Shown: piece after piece, positions 45,299 through 55,347 of the stretch | How positions within the stretch are numbered: the first letter of the stretch is position 1 | Layout of the letters: every line of letters begins with the position of its first letter | DNA from: Xenorhabdus beddingii | Lineage (GTDB): Bacteria; Pseudomonadota; Gammaproteobacteria; Enterobacterales; Enterobacteriaceae | Length of the DNA: 64,000 nucleotides | Direction of reading: 5' to 3' | NCBI RefSeq assembly: GCF_002127545.1 | Contig: NZ_MUBK01000001.1 | Coordinates: forward strand, 124,001 to 188,000 | Program-made: the position numbers and the translations under genes | The notes under the pieces: generated by a model | Told to the model about the DNA's origin: nothing | Databases searched by the model: none | What the model saw: only the letters and a program-made list of their open reading frames with translations

Positions 45299-47533
45299 TC
45301 AATTACCGTGCAAACGTCTGGCTTCAATCACATCAGGTAATTGATTGAGCTTCGCCAATACCCGCCCAAGCACTTGTAGGTTGTAAATTTCAATGTTCAT
45401 ATCAATGGTAGCAAGCTGTTGCTTAACATCACTGCGGCTGCTGACCCCCAATACATTCACTTTTTCGTTGGCGAGGATGGTTGTGATATCACGTAATAAT
45501 CCGCTGCGATCATTGGCGATGACCCGCACCACAAGGGAGTAGCCGCTGGAATAACTTTCCCCCCACACCGCATCAACAATCCGCTCCGGTGAACTGGCTT
45601 CCAATTCAGCCAACTGATCACAATCAGCCTGATGGATGGAAATACCGCGCCCGCGTGTAATAAATCCAATGATTTCATCGCCCGGAATCGGCTGGCAGCA
45701 ACGGGCAATGTGATGCATTAAGTTACCGACACCTTCAACAACGATACGGCCATTATCTCTGGCGGTATTACGTGGTGCATAGGTTTTGTTCTCAAGGGTG
45801 CGAAGCGCCTCGCGATCTTCTTCTTCCGCCGTCGTTTTATTGAATTTGCCTTGCAGGAAATTCACCAATTGGTGGATGCGGATATCCCCGACCCCAATGC
45901 CCGCCAGCACTTCTTCCAACGAATGAACGTTGTAACGGGCAATCAGCTCTTTCTCGGCTTCCTTGAGGGTGATCCCCAAGTGCGCCAGCTCGTTATCCAG
46001 CATTTGGCGACCGGCAATGATGTTTTTATCGCGATCCTGCTTGCGGAACCAATTGTGAATTTTCGCGCGGCCACGGCTGGTCGTCACATAACCCAGGTTA
46101 GGATTTAGCCAGTCGCGGCTTGGATTAGGCTGTTTCTGGGTGATGATTTCAATTTGGTCGCCCATCTGGAGCTGATAGCTGAATGGTACGATGCGCCCGC
46201 CAATTTTCGCCCCAATGCAGCGATGCCCGACATCACTGTGGATATGATAGGCAAAATCCAACGGCGTGGAGCCGATTGGCAGGTCAATGACATCCCCTTT
46301 TGGCGTAAAGACATAAACGCGATCATCAAATACCTGACTGCGGACTTCATCCAGCATTTCGCCGGTATCCGCCATTTCTTCCTGCCATGCAATCAGCTTA
46401 CGCAGCCATGCAATGCGGCTTTCATAACTGCCGGATTTACCGCCCATGGCGGTGCCTTCTTTGTATTTCCAATGCGCCGCCACCCCAAGCTCAGAGTCAT
46501 CATGCATCTGACGGGTGCGGATCTGGATTTCAAGGGTTTTGCCATTCGGCCCCAGAACGACAGTATGAATGGACTGATAACCGTTCGGTTTCGGGTTGGC
46601 AACATAATCATCAAATTCATCCGGCAAATGACGATAGTGAGTATGCACAATCCCCAACGCCGCGTAGCAATCCTGTAACCGATCGACCACAATCCTCACG
46701 GCGCGCACGTCAAACAACTCGTCAAAGCCAAGGGATTTCTTCCGCATTTTGCGCCAGATACTGTAGATATGTTTGGGACGACCGTAAATTTCGGCTCTGA
46801 CCCCTTCTTTCAGCATGTACTTACGCAGGGTGGTAACGAATTTCTCGATATATTGTTCACGATCAATCCGGCGCTCATGCAGCAGTTTGGCAATTTGCTT
46901 ATATTCATCAGGATGCAGATAACGGAAGCAGAAATCCTCCAGCTCCCACTTTAACTGCCCGATCCCCAGCCGATTGGCGAGCGGGGCATAGATATTGGAA
47001 CACTCTTTGGCCGCCAGAACCCGCTCATCTTCACTGGCATCCTTCACTTCCCGCAAATGGGCGATGCGCTCCGCCAGTTTGATGATCACACAGCGAAAAT
47101 CTTCCACCATCGCCAGTAGCATCCGGCGAACATTATCGACCTGTACCGAACAGGTAGAATCCGTATGAGTGGCTTTCAGTTGGCGAATGGCATCCATTTC
47201 CAGTACGCCATTGACCAGATTGGTGATGGACTTGCCAAACGTTTCTGTCACGGTTTCGCTATCGAGTAGCCGGGAATTAAGGATGGGAAAGAGCAGCGCA
47301 GCGCGCATACTGTCATTATCCATACTCAATGTGGACAGGATTTCCACCATTTCCACACCGCGCCATAGCAACCGTTCTGCATCGGGGTGATCTTGGACTT
47401 TTGCGTGACAGTAATGCCATGTGCCAGCCAGTTTTTCACTGGATTGAGGGTTAGTGATGTTTAAACTCGCGATCCACTTTTCGACAGCAAATTCACCTGC
47501 CGGCGTGAGATGCGCACTTCTTACCGCAACCAT
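45299..47533 (-). CDS. relA: (p)ppGpp synthetase I
   Basis: A 744-residue ribosome-associated alarmone synthetase. Domains in order: inactive HD-like hydrolase (1-200), synthetase (about 230-370, with YGRPKHIYSIWRKM and ANPKPNGYQSIHTVV), TGS (VYVFTPKGDVIDLP near 410), a zinc-finger segment (IARCCQPIPGDEIIGFITRG) and a C-terminal ACT. Length equals E. coli RelA. It is 9 bases downstream of rlmD and 15 upstream of mazG. Confidence 0.98.
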   Translation of the reverse strand: MVAVRSAHLTPAGEFAVEKWIASLNITNPQSSEKLAGTWHYCHAKVQDHPDAERLLWRGVEMVEILSTLSMDNDSMRAALLFPILNSRLLDSETVTETFGKSITNLVNGVLEMDAIRQLKATHTDSTCSVQVDNVRRMLLAMVEDFRCVIIKLAERIAHLREVKDASEDERVLAAKECSNIYAPLANRLGIGQLKWELEDFCFRYLHPDEYKQIAKLLHERRIDREQYIEKFVTTLRKYMLKEGVRAEIYGRPKHIYSIWRKMRKKSLGFDELFDVRAVRIVVDRLQDCYAALGIVHTHYRHLPDEFDDYVANPKPNGYQSIHTVVLGPNGKTLEIQIRTRQMHDDSELGVAAHWKYKEGTAMGGKSGSYESRIAWLRKLIAWQEEMADTGEMLDEVRSQVFDDRVYVFTPKGDVIDLPIGSTPLDFAYHIHSDVGHRCIGAKIGGRIVPFSYQLQMGDQIEIITQKQPNPSRDWLNPNLGYVTTSRGRAKIHNWFRKQDRDKNIIAGRQMLDNELAHLGITLKEAEKELIARYNVHSLEEVLAGIGVGDIRIHQLVNFLQGKFNKTTAEEEDREALRTLENKTYAPRNTARDNGRIVVEGVGNLMHHIARCCQPIPGDEIIGFITRGRGISIHQADCDQLAELEASSPERIVDAVWGESYSSGYSLVVRVIANDRSGLLRDITTILANEKVNVLGVSSRSDVKQQLATIDMNIEIYNLQVLGRVLAKLNQLPDVIEARRLHGN

Positions 47534-47542
47534 AATTTCTCC

Positions 47543-48880
47543 CTACTCGATAGTCATCGGCTCACGGCTGAACAGGGCCATGGATTCCAGATGACGGGTG
47601 TGCGGAAACATATCCAGCATCCGCACACTAACAAGATGATAACCAGCCTCCAGCAAAACTTTGCTGTCCCGTGCCAGTGTCGTGGGGTTACAGGAAACGT
47701 AAACCACTTTTTCGGGGGCCAGTTTTACAATATGTGCCATAACACCCGCCGCACCTGCGCGGGCGGGGTCCAGCAGCACTTTATTGAACCCTTGCACGGC
47801 CCAAGGCTGCTGATGAATATCCGCTTCCAGATTTTCATGAAAAAAATCGACGTTATTGAGTTGATTGAGCCGGGCGTTATATTGCCCGCTCGCCACCAGC
47901 GCAGCAACCCCTTCCACACCAACGGCGGCCTGCACTTTATTGGCTATCGGCAAAGTAAAGTTCCCCATACCACAAAACAGATCCAATACCCTGTCTGTCG
48001 GCTGCAAATCCAGCCATGCCAGCGCTTGGGATACCATTTGTTGGTTAACTTCATCATTGACCTGAATAAAATCTCGCGGGCTGAACACCAATTTTACCCC
48101 AGCGACCTGATACCATGGCTCAGGCTGCTCTGCCAGCAAAGGCGCAAGAGATTTTTCATCACCCGCCAAATAAACTGCCACACTCTGCTGCACAGAGAAA
48201 GTGCGCAGTGTTTCCCGATCCTCAGGCTTCAATGGATCAAGATGGCGTAACACGATAAGCGGGCCATTATCTGCCAACACCAACTCAACATGTCCCAACC
48301 GCTTAACCGCATTCAGGCTGTTCAAACATTGAGACAACGGCTGCAATAATCGTTCCAGTTCAGGGCGCATGACAGAACAATGCCTAATGTTGACCACATC
48401 GTTGGTTTGGCTCTGCCGAAATCCCATCAACAATGTGCGTTGCTTGGCGTGATATTGCAGGCCAAGCCGGGCACGGCGCCGATAGCCATATTCCGGGCTG
48501 TGAATAATGGGATGTGCGCTGATATCAATACCGGTTTCCCGCTGGATAAGGTGTTCCAGCACATCGGCCTTGGTGTTGGCTTGCAGCTCACTGGCAACGT
48601 GTTGCTGCTGGCATCCACCACAAACTTTAACATGTGGGCAGCGGGGGGCTACGCGATAGGGACTGTCTGATAGTCGTTTCACCACTTTGGCTTTCGCAAA
48701 CTGGCGTTTTTCTTCTGTCAGTTGGATCTGAGCCTGCTCTCCCGGCAATAGCCCTGAGATAAAGATAGTTTTTCCCTGATGGCGGGCAATGCCCTGCCCT
48801 TGGGCATCAAGGTTATCTGCAGTAACGGAAATAATGCCTCGGTTTACGGAACGACGATTTGGGGAGTAAAATTGCACCAT
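47543..48880 (-). CDS. rlmD: 23S rRNA m5U1939 methyltransferase
   Basis: A SAM-dependent RNA methyltransferase of about 445 residues, also named RumA. An N-terminal TRAM domain ([20 protein letters not shown]), a [4Fe-4S] site ([10 protein letters not shown] plus an earlier or later Cys), the SAM loop [15 protein letters not shown] and the catalytic Cys in [12 protein letters not shown] are visible. The ATG at 48880 (MVQFYSPN) fits the family start; 48922 would overlap barA. Divergent from barA. Confidence 0.96.
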   Translation of the reverse strand: MVQFYSPNRRSVNRGIISVTADNLDAQGQGIARHQGKTIFISGLLPGEQAQIQLTEEKRQFAKAKVVKRLSDSPYRVAPRCPHVKVCGGCQQQHVASELQANTKADVLEHLIQRETGIDISAHPIIHSPEYGYRRRARLGLQYHAKQRTLLMGFRQSQTNDVVNIRHCSVMRPELERLLQPLSQCLNSLNAVKRLGHVELVLADNGPLIVLRHLDPLKPEDRETLRTFSVQQSVAVYLAGDEKSLAPLLAEQPEPWYQVAGVKLVFSPRDFIQVNDEVNQQMVSQALAWLDLQPTDRVLDLFCGMGNFTLPIANKVQAAVGVEGVAALVASGQYNARLNQLNNVDFFHENLEADIHQQPWAVQGFNKVLLDPARAGAAGVMAHIVKLAPEKVVYVSCNPTTLARDSKVLLEAGYHLVSVRMLDMFPHTRHLESMALFSREPMTIE

Positions 48881-48933
48881 GATTCTGACTGACTTTGAAA
48901 AATTGAGTTTTGATTTTCCCACAATGGACGCCT

Positions 48934-51267
48934 ATGACCAAATATAGCCTACGCACCCGAATGATGAGCCTGATATTGGTCCCTGTTTTACTGGTCGGAA
49001 CGCTGGTGAGTATATCATTTATCTCATACCGCTATTACGAGTTGAAGAAACTCATCGTCCTCAGTGGGGTCAGTATTATTGAACCGTTATCCATCGCCAG
49101 CGAAGTTGGCATCAATTTGGATAATCGCCAGCGAGTCAAGTCGTTGATAAACAGTCTGCATCGCCGGAACTCTGACATCGTCAGGGCGATCGCGGTTTTT
49201 GATAAGAACCATAAGTTATTCGATATTTCCAATAACCGATGTGATGTCAATCGCTTGAAACTCGCCCCCGATGCCCCGATTCCAACGACGTTATCCATGA
49301 CGGATTACGGCAATAGTATCATCCTGAAGATGCCGATTATTGCAGAAACGCCGACTTCACATCAGTGGCAAAATTCGGCCAACGAGGCGATGATCATTGG
49401 CTACATTGCCATTGATCTGGATTTACGCGCAGCCCATTTTCAACAATGCAAGGAAATTGCGACTTCAATCATCCTGTTGATTTTGTGTCTGGGGGGAACG
49501 GCCTTGTTTGCCCATGTTCTGGTACGTAAAGTCACACAGCCGCTGGACTGCATGGTCAAAGCCGTGAACCGCATCCGGCAGGGACAACTGAACAGCCGTG
49601 TCACCGGCGCCATGCCGGGAGAACTGGCGGCTCTCCAGAACGGCATCAATACCGTGGCGGAATCGCTCTCAAAGTACAAGGATGAAATGCAGCTCCATAT
49701 TGATCAGGCTACGTCTGATCTACAAATTACCATGGAACAGTTGGAAATCCAGAATGTTGAACTGACCATCGCCAAGAAACGGGCGCAGGAAGCGGTCAGG
49801 ATCAAAACGGAATTTCTGGCCAATATGTCCCATGAATTGCGCACTCCGCTTAACGGGGTCATTGGTTTTACCCGCCAGATGTTGAAAACCCCCATTACCG
49901 CCCAACAAACGGAGTATCTTCATGTCATTGATCGCTCTGCCAATAATCTACTGAAAATCATCAATGACATTCTGGACTTCTCACGGCTGGAATCCAACAA
50001 GCTGGTGCTGGATCAAGTGCCGTTCCTGTTGCGGGATACTGTCAATGACGTTATTGAGCTGCTCACTCCCGCTGCCAGTGTCAAAAACCTGCCTCTCCAT
50101 CATCATATTGATGAAAATTTGCCTAACCTGATGATTGGTGATCCCATTCGCTTGCAGCAAATACTCACCAATCTCATTGGCAATGCGATTAAATTCACGG
50201 ACAAAGGCAGTGTGACACTGGATATTCAATTACGCCAACAGCAACACCATCTCGTACAACTTGACTTTACCGTGACCGATACCGGTATTGGCATCAGACC
50301 TGAATATCGTCCGATTCTGTTCCAAGCCTTCAATCAGGCCGATGCCAGTATTACCCGTCATTACGGAGGAACCGGATTGGGGCTGAGCATCACCAAAAGG
50401 CTGGTCAATGAAATGAAAGGAGACATTGATTTCACCAGTGAGCTTGCCAAAGGTACGGTGTTTTATTTCGATATCTGGCTGGAGAAAGACGAATTTTTAT
50501 CCGGTTCATCCCCCGCGCTTTTGCCCGTTTCTCCGGGAGTACCGCGTTTAGCCATGACGGTGATGGCCGTGGATGATAATCCCGCTAACTTAAAGTTGAT
50601 TGGTGCCCTGTTAAGTGAATTGGTTGAAAATACTTTGCTGTGCAGCAATGGCATGGAAGCGCTGGAGATGGCGGAAAAACAGGCGCTGGATCTTATTCTG
50701 ATGGATATCCAGATGGCAGATATGGACGGTATCCAAACGTCTGAACGCATCCATCAAATCCCCCTGCATAAAGAGACGCCGATTGTCGCTGTTACCGCTT
50801 ATGCTTGCCATGAAGCCAACAAAACCCCGTTTACGGGCTATCTTTCCAAACCTTTGGATGAAAATCGGCTAAAAGCATTGCTGAATCAGTACAGCCTACA
50901 GAAACAACCACAGGCTATTGATTGGAATATGGCCTTAAAGCAAACCGCCGGCAAAGAATCACTGGCACGGGAGATGCTGGAAATGCTGGTGCAATCGTTG
51001 CCAGCAATGCAGAACATGATCGAACACGCCTTAAGCGCAGAGGGTGAGGCAACCCGCAAACACTTTCAGCATCATGTCCACCAATTACACGGGAGTTGCT
51101 GCTATAACGGTGTACCCAAGCTGAAAGCCATTTGCGAATTCGTCGAAAAACAACTCCAACAAGGGACTGCACTTGCCGATCTGGAACCGGAGCTACTGGA
51201 GTTTATGGATGAGATCAACCACGTCATCTCAACCGCTCCCGATGTACTTAGCATGGCTTGTACTTAA
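48934..51267 (+). CDS. barA: Hybrid sensor kinase BarA, lacking degenerate receiver
   Basis: A tripartite sensor kinase of about 777 residues that signals to UvrY and the Csr system. Layout: TM1 (11-32), a periplasmic domain, TM2 (175-197), HAMP, dimerisation with His300 (SHELRTPLNGVIGF), ATPase (FTVTDTGIGI, GGTGLGLSI), receiver (VMAVDDNPAN, Asp591, Lys639) and HPt with His719 (HQLHGSCCYNG). E. coli BarA is 918 residues. The roughly 130-residue degenerate receiver between ATPase and receiver is absent: DIWLEKDEF runs almost straight into RLAMTVMAVDDN. The receiver loop before YLSKP is also a few residues short. The ATG at 48934 fits the family. Called AstS in Photorhabdus, as I recall. Confidence 0.92.
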   Translation: MTKYSLRTRMMSLILVPVLLVGTLVSISFISYRYYELKKLIVLSGVSIIEPLSIASEVGINLDNRQRVKSLINSLHRRNSDIVRAIAVFDKNHKLFDISNNRCDVNRLKLAPDAPIPTTLSMTDYGNSIILKMPIIAETPTSHQWQNSANEAMIIGYIAIDLDLRAAHFQQCKEIATSIILLILCLGGTALFAHVLVRKVTQPLDCMVKAVNRIRQGQLNSRVTGAMPGELAALQNGINTVAESLSKYKDEMQLHIDQATSDLQITMEQLEIQNVELTIAKKRAQEAVRIKTEFLANMSHELRTPLNGVIGFTRQMLKTPITAQQTEYLHVIDRSANNLLKIINDILDFSRLESNKLVLDQVPFLLRDTVNDVIELLTPAASVKNLPLHHHIDENLPNLMIGDPIRLQQILTNLIGNAIKFTDKGSVTLDIQLRQQQHHLVQLDFTVTDTGIGIRPEYRPILFQAFNQADASITRHYGGTGLGLSITKRLVNEMKGDIDFTSELAKGTVFYFDIWLEKDEFLSGSSPALLPVSPGVPRLAMTVMAVDDNPANLKLIGALLSELVENTLLCSNGMEALEMAEKQALDLILMDIQMADMDGIQTSERIHQIPLHKETPIVAVTAYACHEANKTPFTGYLSKPLDENRLKALLNQYSLQKQPQAIDWNMALKQTAGKESLAREMLEMLVQSLPAMQNMIEHALSAEGEATRKHFQHHVHQLHGSCCYNGVPKLKAICEFVEKQLQQGTALADLEPELLEFMDEINHVISTAPDVLSMACT

Positions 51268-51289
51268 GTAAAAAAAGAATTCGGTTTAA

Positions 51290-51345
51290 ACCGTCACTAA
51301 GCACTCTTCTTCCAAATAGCAAACATTCAGTGACGGTTTCTTCCA
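51290..51345 (+). terminator. Hairpin after barA, repeat-family element
   Basis: ACCGTCACT (51290-51298) pairs with AGTGACGGT (51329-51337), followed by TTTCTTCCATTTAAG. Closely resembles the element after phoA in arms, TCTTCT loop and downstream sequence. Confidence 0.55.
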
Positions 51346-51539
51346 TTTAAGACAGTAATCAATGAGCCTACCTCAATCTGTCAACAAAAATCCTTTACGC
51401 CCGTCATTCTGCACCTAATTTCCCATTTAAAAAGACGTGCTCTTCATCCTGTTTTTAGCACTTGTTTCATTGATGAGATTGACGGTGGCCGCAAGTTTTG
51501 ATCTATTACTTCTATTTACCGAAAAATCAACATACCTAC

Positions 51540-52167
51540 GCCTGACCTCGTCATCAAACTCCTTGATCACCTTGGCCTTATTGCGGCTTTTTGCCATGAA
51601 ATCGAGTTACCCCGTATTATTGATGCCATGATACCCAAATATTTCAACCATGCCGTCTCCCATGGTGAGGATTTCATAGCCGAACGCTTCGCATGTTTTC
51701 TTTTTTTCAAGCACAAACTGCTTGACCGTTTAATCGGCTCGGGCGTCGAAGCTGAACACCTGAATGATAATGCCCTTGGCCGTACACTGGATGCTTTGTA
51801 TGATGCCGGGGGTTTCTGAGGTTTATTAGGCTCTGGCAGAGCAAGTGATTGATAAGTTCAGCATAAAATCCGATTCCGTTCATTTGGATATCACTAGTTT
51901 CCATATCAATGGTGATGACTTGCTGTTTAATGGTGTATGCCGCGTTGGAGCATAAGGTGCGTACCGGACTGAAGTAAAGTCACTCCTTTATTCCCTGATA
52001 TGAAGAATAAACCGACACAATCGCCCACCACCCGTTAGGTCTTTCTAACCTTTGAAGGCATCAATACTTTGTAATTTCAATAGCATGGAATGGTTACCAG
52101 AATACAATCATACCACCATGAACTGCTGGATATATTGGGAGCATTATATAAGACGGCTTATTCCTGA
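51540..52167 (+). pseudogene. IS1634-family transposase remnant
   Basis: Scattered in-frame pieces recall IS1634-type transposases: KLLDHLGLIAAFCHEIELPR and MIPKYFNHAVSHGED at 51555-51670, LIGSGVEAEHLNDNALGRTL to 51819, HLDITSFHINGD near 51885-51915, KNKPTQSPTTR near 52010, and a C-terminus HHELLDILGALYKTAYS ending at a TGA at 52165. Many stops, and a large internal deletion of the catalytic centre. Part (51917-52029) is duplicated at 60943-61052. Confidence 0.7.
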
Positions 52168-52389
52168 ATGAAGTGTGGCATGACGGGTAAGACGTTGAAC
52201 GACTGACTTTCATCACGCGACATAACTGGCTAATGGAAAATTAGTTGCGCAAAAATCAATACCCTATCTCCACTTATACTTTCTTTGTTAATACGACAGA
52301 ACCCGTTTTGGCGTCACGAAACGATATATTACACATAATGAAAAAACCCCATTGTTTTCAACAGGGTTTGTCAACAGTTGCAATAAATT

Positions 52390-53268
52390 TCAACCTAATT
52401 CAAGTGAAGCCTGCGCATTATTTCCTTGTTCATAATCTATCCGTGGTGTTCCACGATACATCTTGCAGGTATGAAAAAGAGTCTGGAATCCAAATGAATC
52501 TAAGAGATTAATAGTTGTTTGTGCATATTCAGGAACATCTAGTGTCACAAGAGCGTCTTCCGGTATTTCCCTAATAGCCGTCAGAAAAAGAGCCTTTATA
52601 TGCTCCTTATCCTTTGCGTAAAACGGTCCGATCCTATACCCATCATTAGATTGACGCAATCCGATCAGCCCCTTTATATTCTGATTCTCTGAGAAGATAA
52701 AGCCTTTGCGATTATTACCAAAAAACCAAGAAGTGAGTAACCTGTCGCGAGGATATCCAATAATACTTGTATCAAACTCTATCACTGATTGGATGGAGCT
52801 TTGGTCAACAATATTAATATTTGGTGTGTTTACTTTGTTAATTGAGTTACTTGATGCTCGTCCTTGAATCCTAAGTGTATGATAATGAGTTTTAAATCCC
52901 CATTTAGAATAGTTTTTTTCCTGTTCTGGCACAGCATCTAAAGCAATGATGCGTTCTCCAGCATGTTTAATGGCAAACTTCCAGAGGGCAAGACCGATAC
53001 CTTTACCGCGAAATTCAGGTTTAACAATATAATATCCGATACTCGCATAATTTTCATTAAAATTCACGACAGCCATAGAAGCAATTGGCTGTCCTTGCAA
53101 ATAACTGATAAAAAAACCTTTATTATCAATGTTAAAAAAGAGATATTCATCTCCAAATCCCGGATTCCATTTTTCCTGACGGGCCATCTCGACTACATCC
53201 AACCATTCAGTCAGTGTGGCAGTTTTTATCTGAATTTCTTCCTTAGATCTTTCTGCAACAGCATTCAT
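52390..53268 (-). CDS. GNAT N-acetyltransferase with C-terminal extension
   Basis: A protein of about 292 residues. Residues 15-140 form a GNAT domain; the acetyl-CoA loop is in VKPEFRGKGIGLALWKFAI (RGKGIG). The C-terminal half looks like the second acetyltransferase-like domain seen in YitI-type proteins (IGYPRDRLLTSWFF, GLIGLRQSNDGYRIGPFYAK). The ATG at 53268 has GGAG upstream. It may acetylate an amine or amino-acid-like toxin. It sits alone in an IS-rich region. Confidence 0.82.
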   Translation of the reverse strand: MNAVAERSKEEIQIKTATLTEWLDVVEMARQEKWNPGFGDEYLFFNIDNKGFFISYLQGQPIASMAVVNFNENYASIGYYIVKPEFRGKGIGLALWKFAIKHAGERIIALDAVPEQEKNYSKWGFKTHYHTLRIQGRASSNSINKVNTPNINIVDQSSIQSVIEFDTSIIGYPRDRLLTSWFFGNNRKGFIFSENQNIKGLIGLRQSNDGYRIGPFYAKDKEHIKALFLTAIREIPEDALVTLDVPEYAQTTINLLDSFGFQTLFHTCKMYRGTPRIDYEQGNNAQASLELG

Positions 53269-53286
53269 AAAGTATCTCCGATACAA

Positions 53287-53589
53287 AGTCTATATTTTAT
53301 AGCCTCATCATAGAGAGAATCTTTAGCTATAACCGTTTATTTTAGATAAAAATCTTCATTTATAATCAAATAATCATTTCAAAAAACCATCAAAAACAAT
53401 GTCACCTTTTATTATTAGGTATATTCATGCATTCAACATATTGATTGATTTCAAATAATAATAAAAAAGTTATATGAACACCAATCCAATGCATATAAAT
53501 AAAATTTACCAATAGAGTAATGGAATACAGCCATATATCGTAGAGCCATAGGATCTGTGGAGACCCACTAAGGGTCTTCACATAGTATT
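53287..53589. other. AT-rich gap with one hairpin
   Basis: About 300 very AT-rich bases holding the GNAT promoter region. At 53557-53581 GTGGAGACCC and GGGTCTTCAC can form a hairpin with a 5-base loop, a possible factor-assisted stop for the MFS gene; no T-run follows. Confidence 0.45.
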
Positions 53590-54780
53590 TTAGATTTTAC
53601 GCTGCAATGAATTATTCATAGCGAAGACCGTGCTTAACAAAGAGATAATGAGGAGAACAATCACTACCCATGCAAAGGATATTACACCTGCCCGATCAAG
53701 CAAAATACCACCTATGATACCGCCACCAGCAACTGCGGTATTCCAACCTGTCGTATAAATGGATTGTGCAACATCAACTGAATTACCCGCGAAACGAGCC
53801 AATGCCGTCTGAGTAATAGTGGCAAATCCACCGAAAGCAAGACCCCAGATAGCCATACACAGATAGACTATCTGGGGAATGTCACCCCAAAGACCGAGCA
53901 ACAGGGCAGTAAAAGCAAAGATCGCGATACTCGCTACGGCAAGGAATTGCAATCGTCGATCGACCATCATACCGACAAACCATAGACCAACTATCGAGCC
54001 AAGCCCAAAGATGAGCAGAATAATATCCACATTCTTGGATAAACCTGAAGACTCAAGGAAAGGTTCGATATAAATATAGAGAATGTTATGGGCGATAACG
54101 AAAGTAAAGACAACAAATAATACGGCACGAATACCTATTTTCATAAATACGCTAACAAGAGACTGTCGCTGTTCCTTAACTTGGCCAGGAAAATCTGGAA
54201 CGATGGCGATCACCCACACAATGAGCAACAGTGCTAAGACAGACATCAGTCCAAAAGCGCCTTGCCAACCGATGAATTGGCCGAGTAACGAACCGAGCGG
54301 TACACCGAGTACCAAAGCGATGGTCGCGCCTGTACCAGATATTGCAATCGCTCTCCCGCTGAGATGAGAGGGGGACATACGCACCGCATAACCAGCCAAC
54401 AGTGACCAGACGATGCCACCAAAAACACCGGCGAAAAAACGTGCTACCAGTGAAACATTATAGTCACTGGAAAGCGCAGTGATAAAATTAACAACAGCAA
54501 AACCGAAGATCGCTATCAATAGTAAAGGACGTCGCCGCATACCTTGTGTAAGAGCTGTCACGGGAATGGCAGCAACCAACGCTCCTATAGCATAAGCAGT
54601 GATAAACTGACCTGCTAGGCTTTCTGATACCTTTAAGCCTTCTGCAATAGAAGAAAGCAATCCGGCTGGCATGATTTCGGTCAGCAGCGTGATAAAGGCT
54701 GCCATCGCCAAAGCAAGCAGTGCTGCTATAGGCAAACGTTCAATTTCCTTGTATTGAGCAGACACAGTCGTTTTATTCAT
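53590..54780 (-). CDS. MFS transporter, DHA1 (AraJ/YdhP-like)
   Basis: A 396-residue efflux transporter with about twelve hydrophobic helices. ITAYAIGALVAAIPVTALTQ followed by MRRRPLLL is the DHA1 motif A region; GTGATIALVLGVPLGSLLGQ is motif C. It resembles AraJ/YdhP-type exporters of sugars, arabinose-like compounds or drugs. The ATG at 54780 with GAGGAATC upstream is used; an in-frame TTG lies just before. A 30-base palindrome about 100 bases upstream is the likely operator. No regulator gene is adjacent. Confidence 0.85.
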   Translation of the reverse strand: MNKTTVSAQYKEIERLPIAALLALAMAAFITLLTEIMPAGLLSSIAEGLKVSESLAGQFITAYAIGALVAAIPVTALTQGMRRRPLLLIAIFGFAVVNFITALSSDYNVSLVARFFAGVFGGIVWSLLAGYAVRMSPSHLSGRAIAISGTGATIALVLGVPLGSLLGQFIGWQGAFGLMSVLALLLIVWVIAIVPDFPGQVKEQRQSLVSVFMKIGIRAVLFVVFTFVIAHNILYIYIEPFLESSGLSKNVDIILLIFGLGSIVGLWFVGMMVDRRLQFLAVASIAIFAFTALLLGLWGDIPQIVYLCMAIWGLAFGGFATITQTALARFAGNSVDVAQSIYTTGWNTAVAGGGIIGGILLDRAGVISFAWVVIVLLIISLLSTVFAMNNSLQRKI

Positions 54781-54878
54781 CAATTAGATTCCTCAAGTCA
54801 AGTAGCTCCAGCCCCAACAGAGCATAACTTTGATATGGTGCACACTCACATAAAGAAGAAAAATAGGCTATAATGAAC

Positions 54879-54908
54879 AACATATATGACATATTCGTCA
54901 TATATGTT
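54879..54908. promoter_or_regulatory. Perfect 12+12 palindrome upstream of MFS gene
   Basis: AACATATATGAC, spacer ATATTC, GTCATATATGTT. The arms are exactly complementary. It lies about 100 bases before the MFS start and 22 bases before an IS6 remnant; a probable repressor operator. Confidence 0.65.
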
Positions 54909-54930
54909 ATTGAAAAAAAGAAGCCTTAAC

Positions 54931-55250
54931 GGTTCTGTCGCATTAACAAAAAGTACAAGTTAAGAAACACTGCTGGTGAAATCGGACATTCTTCCTTTTG
55001 CAGGTATTGTCCTTTGATTTTGATATAGGTTTCATCCATTCGCCACCGACGCCCAATGGAGGCCTTGCTCCGCCAATGACGTTTGACAACCATCATTTCC
55101 TCCAGATTACACAGGCTCAGAACGTAAGCCAGAATACCAGCGGACACACTGAGCGAAATGCAGACGTTTGAACGCATTTCGGATAAGGGACATCATCAAG
55201 GCTCTTTATCAAAATAACGACATCATATCCGATGAGGATTTAATGCGACT
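54931..55250 (-). mobile_element. IS6-family remnant
   Basis: The end GGTTCTGTCGCATTAA at 54931 faces an imperfect inverted copy (TTAATGCGACTGAATC) at about 55233-55250. Between them the minus strand encodes ILAYVLSLCNLEEMM and RRWRMDETYIKIKGQY, the IS6/IS26-type motif with the first catalytic Asp, with the rest of the transposase deleted. A piece of the same right end recurs at 60265-60325. Confidence 0.72.
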
Positions 55251-55347
55251 GAATCTAAATAAGAAACCAAGAACCTTCAATGACGACGAGTATAATATAA
55301 ATTCAAAAAGGAACTTCTTTAATCACGCATTGTAAGACTCCTATTTT

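Noticed and set aside
46154-46678. Plus-strand 174-codon ORF opposite relA
   Set aside because: Entirely inside relA in the antisense direction; a codon-bias shadow.
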